Below are positions 39,386-47,572 of a DNA stretch of 64,000 bases, piece by piece. Below the pieces are notes generated by a model, which was given only the letters and a program-made list of their open reading frames with translations, had not been told where the DNA came from and ran no database searches. The position numbers and the translations under genes are program-made. Within the stretch, counting starts at the first letter, position 1. Every line of letters begins with the position of its first letter. This DNA is from Roseovarius indicus (GTDB lineage Bacteria; Pseudomonadota; Alphaproteobacteria; Rhodobacterales; Rhodobacteraceae): assembly GCF_008728195.1 (NCBI RefSeq), contig NZ_CP031598.1:4774001-4838000 (forward strand), given 5' to 3'.

Positions 39386-39430
39386 GCACCGACGTAATAC
39401 CGACAAAATACCGACGTTATACCGACGTTG
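39386..39430. repeat. 4 x 11-bp direct repeat (ACCGAC units), copy 2
   Basis: ACCGAC at 39388, 39399, 39410 and 39421, again exactly 11 bp apart, with the same unit order as at 5371-5409 and only two differences over about 42 bases. It separates the intact DUF2064 gene from its degenerate partial copy. Confidence 0.9.
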
Positions 39431-39512
39431 CAGTCCCGGCCAAAACGGACCGTCTCCACCCCCCCTTGGGGTTGGTGCCAACGCACCTCTCACCCCGGCC
39501 CGAACCATGGCC

Positions 39513-40094
39513 CTACCCGACCAGATCCGCCGCCCGGTCCACGTCCCGCAACCTGTCGCAGAACCCCACGCGACACCCCGGAAGGCTCGCCACGCTGTCC
39601 GCCAGCGCGTCCTCCGTCGACCACCGCACGCCCCGGAAAAGCCCCGCCGGCGGCCGTACCACCCGCTTCATGCCGACCAGCCAGAACCCGCCATCCTCCG
39701 CCGGGCCGAACACCGCGTCATGATCTCCCAACACCTTGAAAGCCTTGACCAAATGGCCCTTCCGCACCCCCGGAATATCGCCGCCGATGATACAGACTGG
39801 CCCGGGCGGCATCCCCCGCAACAGTCGCCCCATCCGGTCCCCCAGGTCACCCCCGCCCTGCGCCACTCTCGGCAAATGCGCGGGCCACACCCGGCTCTCC
39901 AGCCCGGCCCGGTCCGGCGCCACGGCCAGCACCAACCGCCAGCGCGGGTCCTCTATCCTACGAAGCAACCGCTCGGTCTGATGCCGAAACCACCACGCGG
40001 CCTCGACCATCCCGATCTCCCGCCCCAGCCGCGTCTTCACCCGCCCCACCCGCGGCTCCTTCAGCATCACCACAACCTGCCGCCGCGCCCTCAC
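39513..40094 (-). CDS. TIGR04282/DUF2064 glycosyltransferase-like protein
   Basis: A 193-aa GT-A-fold protein. Nucleotide-sugar features: MLKEPRVGRVKTRLGREIG at the N-terminus, CIIGGDIPGV (DxD-like region) and FGPAEDGGFWLVGMK. The family is often annotated arsenosugar-biosynthesis glycosyltransferase or CofC-like, but many members have no arsenic context and none is seen here. The start overlaps the GNAT stop (ATGA). A broken copy of its 3' end lies just downstream. Function unproven. Confidence 0.85.
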   Translation of the reverse strand: MRARRQVVVMLKEPRVGRVKTRLGREIGMVEAAWWFRHQTERLLRRIEDPRWRLVLAVAPDRAGLESRVWPAHLPRVAQGGGDLGDRMGRLLRGMPPGPVCIIGGDIPGVRKGHLVKAFKVLGDHDAVFGPAEDGGFWLVGMKRVVRPPAGLFRGVRWSTEDALADSVASLPGCRVGFCDRLRDVDRAADLVG

Positions 40095-40516
40095 AACGCC
40101 CGGCCCATCATCCGGTGCGGCTGGCCTCCGGCATCGGAAAACTCCGGCCCGTAAGCCGCAAACCCCTGTTTTTCATATAGTCCGATCGCATAGATCTGTG
40201 CGCCCAGTTCAGCCCGCTCCACCCCCGGAAGATCTCGCAGCACGTCCAGGCAGGCGCCGACCAGCGCCAGCCCGATCCCGTGCCCGCGATGCTCCCGCAA
40301 CACGCAAACCCGTCCGATCTTGCCGGTCGCCCCCTCTACCAGAATACGCCCGCAGCCCACCGGCACGCCATCGAGCATGGCCAGAACGTGATGTGCAGCG
40401 CCATCGCGCCCGTCCTGCTCGACATCTTCGGGCACGCCCTGCTCCTCGATGAACACCGCCCGCCTCAGCCTGACGCAGGCGACGATATCCCCGGTCGGCC
40501 CGACATGCAGCGTCAC
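40091..40516 (-). CDS. GNAT-family N-acetyltransferase (ElaA-like)
   Basis: A 141-aa protein. The acetyl-CoA loop is [20 protein letters not shown] (about residues 75-94), preceded by [19 protein letters not shown], typical of ElaA-like GNATs. I use GTG 40516, which overlaps the dapE stop as GTGA; the longer upstream frame lacks any family similarity. It is coupled on both sides (dapE before, DUF2064 after). The acetyl acceptor is unknown. Confidence 0.87.
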   Translation of the reverse strand: MTLHVGPTGDIVACVRLRRAVFIEEQGVPEDVEQDGRDGAAHHVLAMLDGVPVGCGRILVEGATGKIGRVCVLREHRGHGIGLALVGACLDVLRDLPGVERAELGAQIYAIGLYEKQGFAAYGPEFSDAGGQPHRMMGRAL

Positions 40517-41664
40517 CCGAAATAATCCTTCAGAATCCGTGCATAAACCGCCTTCAGCTGGTGGATCTGCTCGACCTCGACCCGCTCGTCGACCTGGTGC
40601 ATCGTGCGGCCGACAAGACCGAATTCCACCACCGGGCAATGCTCCTTCACGAACCTTGCATCAGACGTGCCGCCCGTGGTCGACAACACCGGCGCGACCC
40701 CGGTCTCTGCCTCGACGGCCTTTGCCACCAACTCCGACAACGGGCCCGGCGGGGTGATGAAGCTTTCGCCCGACACCTTCACCACCATCTCGCCCGTCAC
40801 GCCGAACTCACTGGCGACCTTGTCCATCTCGTACTGCATCCAGTCGATCAGCGACTGACTCTCATGGGCATCGTTGAACCGGATATTCACCGTCGCCCGG
40901 CACTGCGCCGGGATCACGTTGGTCGCGGGGTTGCCGGTGTCGATCGTCACCACCGCCAGCGTCGAGGGGTCGAAATGCTCGGTCCCCTCGTCCAGCGTCT
41001 CGCTCGCCAGCCGGTCCATCAGCCGCGCCATCGCGGGCAGCGGGTTCTTCGCCCGGTGGGGATAGGCGGAATGACCCTGCACCCCGGTGATCGTGAACCA
41101 CGCCGACAACGACCCGCGCCGCCCGATCTTGATCATCTCGCCCATCCGGTCGGGGCAGGTCGGCTCGCCCACAAGGCAGACATCCATCCGCTCGCCTTCC
41201 TTGTCCATCCAGTCAAGCAGCGCCGCCGTCCCGTCGACGGCATCGCCCTCCTCGTCGCCGGTGATGGCCAGGATGACAGCCCCCTCCGGCGGCGTCTCCG
41301 TCACGTAGTCGATCGCGGCGGCGGCAAAGGCCGCGACGCCCGATTTCATGTCGGTCGCCCCCCGGCCCCACAGGAACCCGTCCTTCTCCTCCGCGCCGAA
41401 CGGAGGCACCGTCCATGCCGCCTCGTCGCCTACCGGCACCACATCGGTATGCCCGTTGAAGCCGAAACTCTTCTCCGCCCCCTTCTCGCCCCAGCGGGCA
41501 AACAGGTTCGCGACACCGTTGCGATCGGCCCGCGCACAGGTGAACCCGGCCGCGCCGAGCCGGGCTTCCAGCAACGCCAGGGCGCCCCCCTCCTCCGGTG
41601 TCACGGACGGGCAGCGGATCAGATCGGCGGTCAATGCGGCGGGATCGGTGGGCTGGCGGGTCAT
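40513..41664 (-). CDS. dapE: Succinyl-diaminopimelate desuccinylase
   Basis: A 383-aa M20 metallohydrolase. Metal ligands appear in [22 protein letters not shown] and [13 protein letters not shown], and the dimerisation/oxyanion His in [10 protein letters not shown]. It hydrolyses N-succinyl-LL-diaminopimelate, completing the succinylase branch started by DapD (47573-48400). The ATG at 41664 follows GAAAGGAGA. First gene of a three-gene coupled operon with GNAT and DUF2064. Confidence 0.96.
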   Translation of the reverse strand: MTRQPTDPAALTADLIRCPSVTPEEGGALALLEARLGAAGFTCARADRNGVANLFARWGEKGAEKSFGFNGHTDVVPVGDEAAWTVPPFGAEEKDGFLWGRGATDMKSGVAAFAAAAIDYVTETPPEGAVILAITGDEEGDAVDGTAALLDWMDKEGERMDVCLVGEPTCPDRMGEMIKIGRRGSLSAWFTITGVQGHSAYPHRAKNPLPAMARLMDRLASETLDEGTEHFDPSTLAVVTIDTGNPATNVIPAQCRATVNIRFNDAHESQSLIDWMQYEMDKVASEFGVTGEMVVKVSGESFITPPGPLSELVAKAVEAETGVAPVLSTTGGTSDARFVKEHCPVVEFGLVGRTMHQVDERVEVEQIHQLKAVYARILKDYFG

Positions 41665-41716
41665 CGCGCTCTCCTTTCGGGCATGGGTAGGGCACCGGCA
41701 ACAGGGTCTATCCGTT

Positions 41717-41736
41717 TTATTCACTCCTGTGAATAA
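41717..41736. promoter_or_regulatory. Perfect 8-4-8 inverted repeat upstream of dapE
   Basis: TTATTCAC-tcct-GTGAATAA is an AT-rich perfect dyad 53 bp upstream of the dapE start. It looks like a dimeric regulator site but matches no consensus I know (half-sites face the opposite way to CRP sites). Confidence 0.55.
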
Positions 41737-41924
41737 CGCTTAACAATCAAGGACAAACCTGTTAGGCAAGCCTCAATAACAAACCCGAGGCAGGGCAAGA
41801 CCATAACGGCCGAAAATGGCCGCAAACCGGGCGGGCATCGCAATTGTCCGATGAGATGTCGGCGCATATTTTGCGTCCGGCGGCCTGTATGGTTCCAGCC
41901 TCGACAACAAGGGGCGGCCCTGGC

Positions 41925-43013
41925 ATGACATGGATCGGCGTTAGCGATCACAATGACGGCTGGTTCTCACTCAAGGGCGCGGCCGGCGCCCAAGACACGG
42001 ATGAAAACATCCGCCCCGACAGCCTCTTGCCGCGTGGCACATTGCTGGTCGAAACGCGCCTCTCGCCGGAAAACAGGCCACAGACCCTGCTGGCCTTCCG
42101 ACGCTCGCACCCGTGGGCCGGCACCTTCTCGCTTCAGGCGCTGCCCGATGGGGGCATCGTCCTGATCGAGGCACAGGGCAACGACACGCGCACGGCCGTG
42201 CTCCCCTGCCCGTACAACGACCGAACCGATATCGTGCGGCTCACCTACAGCTGGGATGCGCCCGGCCGCACCGGCCGGCTCAGCATCGAACGGCCGCAAC
42301 CCAACAGCACGCATTCCGTGATGTTGCCGAATTCACGCCCCATGGTTCTCGACGATCTCAGTGAGATCATGCTGGGCCGCGGCCACCGCGAAATGGACCG
42401 CGAAGTGACCTTTGCCGCCGTCTCGGACAAGATCGAACCGGTCGGCCCGATGCCCGGCCTGACCGCGCACACGAGCCTCCTCACCAGTCTCGGGGAAAAA
42501 CCTGTCCACCGTATTCGCCGGGGCGACCTTGTCATCACCGACCGGGGCGAGCAGGTGCCGGTGCTTCACGTCGTGCGCCGCACCGTGCCCGCACGGGGCA
42601 GCTTCCACCCGATCCGGCTGCGGGCCGGCTACTTCGGCCTGACCCGCGACATCGCGGTGTCCCCCAACCAGAAGCTCGTCTTGCGCGGTTCGGATGTCGA
42701 ATACATGTTCGGTCGCGAAGCCGTGCTTGTTCCCGCGCGCCACCTGCTCAACAACATCTCGGCCTTCTGGGCCAAGGGGCCGGAAATGGTCACCTACTAC
42801 CAGGTGCTGCTGCCCGGCCACGACGCGGTGATGGCATCGGGCTGCGCCCTCTCGAGCCTGCTGATCGGGCGTATCCGCCGCAAACCCGAGGCGCTGGCCG
42901 CCAGCGTCCTTGCCGGGCTCGATCGCGCAAGGCTGCCGGAACACGCCCAGCCCGCATGGCCTATCCTCAAGCCCTTCGAAGCGATCACGCTGGCCAGCAG
43001 CCGCGCCGCCTGA
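41925..43013 (+). CDS. Hint-domain protein with N-terminal lectin/LamG-like region
   Basis: A 362-aa protein. Residues about 1-180 are beta-rich, with a concanavalin/LamG-like pattern (WFSLKGAAG, LVETRLSP, IVRLTYSWDAPGRTGRLSIE). Residues about 185-320 follow the Roseobacter Hint_2 layout (SLGEKPVHRIRRGDLVITDRG, then SPNQKLVLRG and ASGCALSSL), ending in LKPFEAITL. The nucleophilic Cys that normally opens the domain is not there (GLTAHTSLL), so self-processing is doubtful. Starts at 41856 and 41889 are alternatives. Role unknown, possibly surface exposed though no signal peptide is visible. Confidence 0.75.
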   Translation: MTWIGVSDHNDGWFSLKGAAGAQDTDENIRPDSLLPRGTLLVETRLSPENRPQTLLAFRRSHPWAGTFSLQALPDGGIVLIEAQGNDTRTAVLPCPYNDRTDIVRLTYSWDAPGRTGRLSIERPQPNSTHSVMLPNSRPMVLDDLSEIMLGRGHREMDREVTFAAVSDKIEPVGPMPGLTAHTSLLTSLGEKPVHRIRRGDLVITDRGEQVPVLHVVRRTVPARGSFHPIRLRAGYFGLTRDIAVSPNQKLVLRGSDVEYMFGREAVLVPARHLLNNISAFWAKGPEMVTYYQVLLPGHDAVMASGCALSSLLIGRIRRKPEALAASVLAGLDRARLPEHAQPAWPILKPFEAITLASSRAA

Positions 43014-43052
43014 CGGCAGGAACCAAGCACCGCCTATTCGCGTTGGCGTGAT

Positions 43053-43754
43053 ATGGTGCAAGAGACACAGAACCGCGTATTGCTTTCACTGCCGCAGGCG
43101 TCGCGCGACGCGGTGCTCGAGCGTTGCGAGTTGCTTGATTGTGACAACCGCACCGTTCTCCACCAGATGGGCGAGACGACGAACGCGGTGTACTTTCCGG
43201 AAACCGCGGTCATCTCCGCGCTGGCGACCTATGGCGACGGATCGATGATCGAGATGGCCAATATCGGGCGCGAGGCCTGTACGGGCATCAACCTGACGCT
43301 GGGGCGCGACACCCAGCTGACCGCCAACGAAATTCAGGTCTCGGGTACGCTTCTCAAACTGCCCGCGTCGCATTTCCAGGCGCTGCTCGCCGAAGACCCG
43401 GCCTTCAAGAAGGCCCTGTTCTCGACCATCCAGGCGGTGCTGTTCCAGGTGATGGTCTCGGGGGCGTGCAACGGGGCGCATGACGCGCGGCAACGATTGT
43501 CGCGCTGGCTTCTCACCATGCATGACCGTGCCGACGGCCAGCATATGAAGCTCACCCACGAGTTCCTGTCACAAATGCTGGGCGTGCGCCGCGCGACCGT
43601 GTCCAAGGTGGCCTCCGAACTGCGCGACGAAGGGCACATCACCTATTCCCACGGGCGGATGACCGTGACCAATCACCGTGGCCTGCGCGCGGCAAGCTGC
43701 GAGTGCTACGACAGGGTACGCACCGCCTACGAGACGCTTCTTCCCGCCGCATGA
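43053..43754 (+). CDS. Crp/Fnr-family transcriptional regulator
   Basis: A 233-aa protein. An N-terminal cyclic-nucleotide-binding-like beta roll (residues about 15-135) is followed by a dimer helix and a Crp-type helix-turn-helix (THEFLSQMLGVRRATVSKVASELRDEGHI, about 167-195). There is no N-terminal Cys cluster of the FNR kind, so oxygen sensing through an Fe-S cluster is unlikely. It is 39 bp downstream of the Hint gene and 130 bp upstream of the LOV kinase. Confidence 0.93.
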   Translation: MVQETQNRVLLSLPQASRDAVLERCELLDCDNRTVLHQMGETTNAVYFPETAVISALATYGDGSMIEMANIGREACTGINLTLGRDTQLTANEIQVSGTLLKLPASHFQALLAEDPAFKKALFSTIQAVLFQVMVSGACNGAHDARQRLSRWLLTMHDRADGQHMKLTHEFLSQMLGVRRATVSKVASELRDEGHITYSHGRMTVTNHRGLRAASCECYDRVRTAYETLLPAA

Positions 43755-43774
43755 AGCTGGACAGGTTTAATATC

Positions 43775-43805
43775 GGTTTGGTACGCTTACGTACAGATCG
43801 AAACC
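43775..43805. promoter_or_regulatory. Nested inverted repeat upstream of LOV kinase
   Basis: GGTTT-g-GTACG-ctta-CGTAC-agatcg-AAACC contains a perfect inner 5-bp dyad and a second outer dyad. It could be an operator for the kinase gene or a weak terminator of the Crp/Fnr gene. Confidence 0.45.
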
Positions 43806-43883
43806 ATACTGCATTGTAGCATTACTAGGCCGGAGACCCATTTTCACATTCGCAGGTATCCGGCCATTAATAAGGGGCAGCGA

Positions 43884-44978
43884 ATGGACCAGGTACGACA
43901 AGCCGACGGAGAGCAGGCGGTAACGACGGCGATCCGCCGGTCGCCGTTATCAATGGTACTCACCAACCCCCGGCTCGACGACAATCCCATCACCTACGTG
44001 AACGGCGCTTTTGAATCCCTCACGCTCTACAGCCGCGAGTTCGCCATCGGGCGGAACTGCCGCTTCCTGCAGGGCCCCCAAACCGACCCTGCCGATCTCG
44101 AAAAAATCCGCGAAGGGCTGCGCACGGAAAAGGAATTCGAGGTCACCCTGACCAATCACAAGGCCGACGGCACGGCTTTCCGCAACCAGCTACTCGTCGC
44201 CCCGATCCATGGGGCCGACGGAGAATTGAACGCCTTCTTCGGCCTGCAGCGCCGGATCGAGGACGAGGACCCGTCCCAGCTTCCTGTCTCTGATGATTCT
44301 TCGCTCGAGCTGCTGCGTGAGCTGCAGCACCGGGTGAAGAACCACCTCGCGATGATCGTCAGCATGATCCGAATACAGGCCAAGCGCGAGGTCACGGCGG
44401 AATCGCTCAAGGCCATCGGCCGCAGGATCGAAGCGCTCTCTGTGCTCTATGATGAGCTTCTCAACAGCAGCGCCAGTGGCACCCCCGACACCGACATGGC
44501 GGCCGGCGCCTACCTGAGCCGCATCGCCTCGGTCATCGCCAGCCTTGAACCGCGCGGCGCGATCCGGCTCAACGTCGACTGCGACGACATCTCTCTGCCC
44601 GTCGACCAGGCCGCCCGCCTTGGCCTCCTGCTGTCGGAATTCGTGACCAACGCGTTTGAGCACGCGTTCGAGGGGCGAACTTCCGGCTCGGTCGAGGTAC
44701 GTTTCTTTCGCCCCGAGGGAGGTGGCGTGCGCCTCACGGTGCAGGATGACGGCAACGGCATCCCGGAGGGGTACAACTGGCCCTTCGGCGCCCCCACGAT
44801 CGAAGCCCAGCACACCCGCGCGGAAGTGCACAGAAACGGCCCGCTCGACACCACCGGCCATGATCACGAGCCCGGCGTCGGCGGCAGCATCGTCGCGGCA
44901 TTGACCGACTCGCTCGGGGCCACGCTTTCGGTCACCAACCTGAGCCAAGGCACCTTGCTGACGGTCGACCTGACCTAG
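43884..44978 (+). CDS. Blue-light sensing LOV-domain histidine kinase (HWE/HisKA_2 type)
   Basis: A 364-aa soluble sensor kinase. The LOV domain spans about 15-125, with the photoactive Cys59 in GRNCRFLQGPQTD and the flavin-contact Gln in FFGLQRRI. The phospho-accepting His149 lies in RELQHRVKNHLAMIVSMI. The HATPase part has EFVTNAFEHAF (N box) and DDGNGIPEGY (G box). Blue light would form a flavin-Cys adduct and change autophosphorylation. No response regulator is adjacent, as is common for these kinases, which often feed the general stress response. No membrane segment. Confidence 0.95.
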   Translation: MDQVRQADGEQAVTTAIRRSPLSMVLTNPRLDDNPITYVNGAFESLTLYSREFAIGRNCRFLQGPQTDPADLEKIREGLRTEKEFEVTLTNHKADGTAFRNQLLVAPIHGADGELNAFFGLQRRIEDEDPSQLPVSDDSSLELLRELQHRVKNHLAMIVSMIRIQAKREVTAESLKAIGRRIEALSVLYDELLNSSASGTPDTDMAAGAYLSRIASVIASLEPRGAIRLNVDCDDISLPVDQAARLGLLLSEFVTNAFEHAFEGRTSGSVEVRFFRPEGGGVRLTVQDDGNGIPEGYNWPFGAPTIEAQHTRAEVHRNGPLDTTGHDHEPGVGGSIVAALTDSLGATLSVTNLSQGTLLTVDLT

Positions 44979-44988
44979 CCGTCATCGA

Positions 44989-45333
44989 CTATTTCGGATC
45001 GTCGTAGAACGGTGTCACCTGGGCCACGATCACCGCGTTCTCGTCGAGCGCCCGCTGCATGAGCTCGCGTTCCTCGTCGCTGATGTCATGCCCCTCGGTC
45101 TCGCGCTCTTCCAGCGTGCCGTACCCAGACACATCCAGCGGCGCGGTATCCGCCTGCTTTAGGATCGCCACGGTCTCGCGCACCGCCTCGGCCTCGTCCA
45201 CGCCGCTGGCATAGATCATCAGCGCCGCGCCCGTGGCCTTGTCGGGCAGCCCGTCGCCCGCTTTCCGGCCAATCTCGACCAACAGGGTATAGACCTGTTG
45301 CTGGCGCGGCGGCTTCTTGCTGTTTCCCGACAT
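44989..45333 (-). CDS. Conserved-looking small acidic protein, function unknown
   Basis: A 114-aa protein with no signal peptide or membrane segment. A basic N-terminus (MSGNSKKPPRQQQ) is followed by a helical, acidic body (VDEAEAVRETVAILKQ, DISDEERELMQRALDENAVIVAQVTPFYDDPK). I recognise no domain. It converges with the LOV kinase gene (10-nt gap) and is divergent from the rhodanese gene, 117 bp away. Coding is supported by the clean frame and start. Confidence 0.75.
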   Translation of the reverse strand: MSGNSKKPPRQQQVYTLLVEIGRKAGDGLPDKATGAALMIYASGVDEAEAVRETVAILKQADTAPLDVSGYGTLEERETEGHDISDEERELMQRALDENAVIVAQVTPFYDDPK

Positions 45334-45450
45334 GTGACACCCTCTCTCGTTCCGCCCTGCCCTGCGTCACCCGGCGCGCCAAGTCAAGCACGCCGCTTGC
45401 AATCGCGACGCCAGCCAATACGCTTGCCGCAAAGGAAGAGGAGCACACAC

Positions 45451-45846
45451 ATGAAACGCGTCAAGGACATGGTGGCAGAGGCGAACGACTTGGTCGCCCA
45501 CGCCCCGGCCGCCGACTATCTGGAGCAGCACGGCACCGAAGGCGTCACCTTCGTCGATCTTCGTGACCCGCGCGAGCTGGAACGCGAAGGCATGATCCCC
45601 GGCGCATTTCACTGCCCACGCGGCATGCTGGAATTCTGGATCGACCCCGAGTCGCCCTATGCCAAGGAGAAATTCCAGTCCGGCGACAGCTTCGTCTTCT
45701 ACTGCGCGTCGGGCTGGCGCTCTGCCCTCTCGGCCCGTATCGCACAGGAGATGGGGCTGGAAAACGTGAGTCACATCGACGACGGTTTCTCGGGCTGGAA
45801 AAAGGCCGGCGGCCCGGTCGGCGAAAAGCCATCGAAGCACAAGTAG
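45451..45846 (+). CDS. Rhodanese-like single-domain sulfurtransferase
   Basis: A 131-aa protein after GGAAGAGGAG. It has the rhodanese features VTFVDLRDPRELEREGMIPGA and the active-site loop YCASGWRSALSA with catalytic Cys. It probably transfers sulfane sulfur, and the physiological donor and acceptor are unknown. It is cytosolic and monocistronic, closed by a double hairpin at 45847. Confidence 0.93.
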   Translation: MKRVKDMVAEANDLVAHAPAADYLEQHGTEGVTFVDLRDPRELEREGMIPGAFHCPRGMLEFWIDPESPYAKEKFQSGDSFVFYCASGWRSALSARIAQEMGLENVSHIDDGFSGWKKAGGPVGEKPSKHK

Positions 45847-45893
45847 CCGTTTTCTTCAGAAGAAAACGGTCCGAAATCTATTTTAGATTTCGG
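45847..45893. terminator. Two tandem perfect AT-rich hairpins after rhodanese gene
   Basis: CCGTTTTCTTC-a-GAAGAAAACGG (45847-45869) and CCGAAATCTA-ttt-TAGATTTCGG (45871-45893) are both perfect. They begin right at the rhodanese stop and look like back-to-back terminators or a dispersed repeat; their base composition differs sharply from the surroundings. Confidence 0.8.
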
Positions 45894-45997
45894 TCGATGT
45901 CGCGCCCGTCTCAACGTCAACCGGTTGCCGACCCCTTGTCTTTTGCGTCCGGAACATCACGTCCCGCCTCAACGCAAGCAAAAGACGGGAATGACAG

Positions 45998-46669
45998 ATG
46001 ACGAAAACCCTCTTCATCACCGGCGCCTCCACCGGCATCGGCGCGGCCACCGCGCGCGCCGCCGTCGCGGCAGGCTGGAACGTGGGCCTGATGGCCCGCT
46101 CCGCCGACAAGCTCGACACCCTCACCAAGGAACTGGGCGACAACGCGATGGCCCTCTCCGGCGACGCCACCGACCTCGCCGCACAGGAAGACGCCGTGCG
46201 CCGCACGGTCGAGCGGTTCGGAACGCTCGACGCGGCCTTCGCCAACGCCGGCACCGGCCTCGACAAGCCCGGCACAGAGGGCGGCGACCCGGACGAATGG
46301 CGCAAGCTCGTGGATCTCAACGTCATGGGCGTGCTCTATACTGCCCGCGCCACCCTGCCCGAACTGCGCAAGACGCGCGGGCACCTCCTGCTCACCGGCT
46401 CGGCCGCCGGCCGCAACCACATCAAGGGCTCGATCTACTCGGCCAGCAAGTGGTTCGTGCACGGCTATGCCGGCAACATGTCCGAGGAAATGCGCGAATG
46501 GGGCGGGCGCTGCACGCTGATCTCGCCCGGCATGGTCGACACGCCGTTCTTCGACGAGGCCAAGCCCGACAAGCTCAAGCCAGAAGACATCGCCGGCGCC
46601 GTGATGTTCGCCATCTCGCAGGACCCCCGTGCCGAGGTGCGTGAAGTCCACGTGATGCCCACCGGCTAG
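45998..46669 (+). CDS. Short-chain dehydrogenase/reductase
   Basis: A 223-aa classical SDR. NAD(P) motif TGASTGIG (residues 8-15), NAG-equivalent FANAGTG, and the active site with Ser in LLTGSAAG and YSASK. It oxidises or reduces an unknown carbonyl/alcohol substrate. Its stop overlaps that of the convergent 46666 gene by CTAG. There is no operon partner to narrow the substrate. Confidence 0.92.
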   Translation: MTKTLFITGASTGIGAATARAAVAAGWNVGLMARSADKLDTLTKELGDNAMALSGDATDLAAQEDAVRRTVERFGTLDAAFANAGTGLDKPGTEGGDPDEWRKLVDLNVMGVLYTARATLPELRKTRGHLLLTGSAAGRNHIKGSIYSASKWFVHGYAGNMSEEMREWGGRCTLISPGMVDTPFFDEAKPDKLKPEDIAGAVMFAISQDPRAEVREVHVMPTG

Positions 46670-47559
46670 GACAGGTCCGGTGCATCGATCACGAATGTCC
46701 CGACCGGGCGCACATCGGGTTCCCAGTCGGGCAGGCTTTCGTAAACATGTCGCACGCCGTTCATGATGGCGCAGCGCTCCCCTCCGGGCAGCGCTCGCCA
46801 CTCCGCCGCCTGCCGCTGCCAGCGAAACTCGATATCGCCGTGGATGTCACCGTTGCAAATAGACGTCACCAGAAGAACCGCCAGCGCCGGAACGTGGCCC
46901 TGCTCGCCCGGACAGTGCGATTTGAGTTGCACGGTCTCGAGCGGAAACCAATTGTCCCGTTTTGCGATAACACAGGCCTGCGCGTCGATCACGTCGTTCA
47001 ACCGTGACAGATGCTGTTCCCAGTCATTGCCGTAATCCGCCATCGCCACGGCCTTGCGATCTTCGGGACCAGCGGCGCGGGCCAGGGCGCACAACTTCGC
47101 ACAAACCTCCTCACGCGGTTGCGACACGCACTCCGCCTCCGAAACCGGTTGGTCTGCCGGCACGAGCCCCTCAGCAGCTTCCCGCATGCCGTTGAAAAAC
47201 GCGGCACGAACCGGACGCGACTGAAGGGCAACCTCAGCCCAAACCGTAGACCAAAGCTCTGCCAATCCCACCTCGTCCCGCCAAGCAGCAAGCGACGCGG
47301 CAAGGTTCATCGCAAACACGGAAAGGTCAGGTGCGCCCTCTGTCCCGCCATCCCGCAAGACGCGCGCCGGGATGGCAGTGACCTCGTCGAAAGGTTCACC
47401 CCCGAACGGATCGCGGGCCATCCCCTCGAACCAGTCGCGCAGCTGTATCGCAGACATACCGTCCACTTCGGACGTCACCACCGCCAGCGGCCCGTCAACC
47501 GGATGAAGCAGTGCAGTCAGATCGGCCACCGCCTGCCCACGGCGATAGATGCGCGTCAT
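46666..47559 (-). CDS. Protein of unknown function (297 aa)
   Basis: A soluble-looking 297-aa protein with no signal peptide or membrane helices. It has several Cys (VCAKLCALARAAG, AQACVIAK, SHCPGEQG) and two Trp-rich parts (LRDWFEGMARDPFGG, AEWRALPGGERC). I recognise no domain. It lies just downstream of dapD on the same strand with only 13 nt between, so it may be cotranscribed with dapD. Confidence 0.75.
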   Translation of the reverse strand: MTRIYRRGQAVADLTALLHPVDGPLAVVTSEVDGMSAIQLRDWFEGMARDPFGGEPFDEVTAIPARVLRDGGTEGAPDLSVFAMNLAASLAAWRDEVGLAELWSTVWAEVALQSRPVRAAFFNGMREAAEGLVPADQPVSEAECVSQPREEVCAKLCALARAAGPEDRKAVAMADYGNDWEQHLSRLNDVIDAQACVIAKRDNWFPLETVQLKSHCPGEQGHVPALAVLLVTSICNGDIHGDIEFRWQRQAAEWRALPGGERCAIMNGVRHVYESLPDWEPDVRPVGTFVIDAPDLS

Positions 47560-47572
47560 GTCGGTATGGGTT

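Noticed and set aside
39513..40094. Arsenosugar biosynthesis enzyme
   Set aside because: Only the family name suggests arsenic; there is no arsenite methyltransferase or other ars gene nearby.
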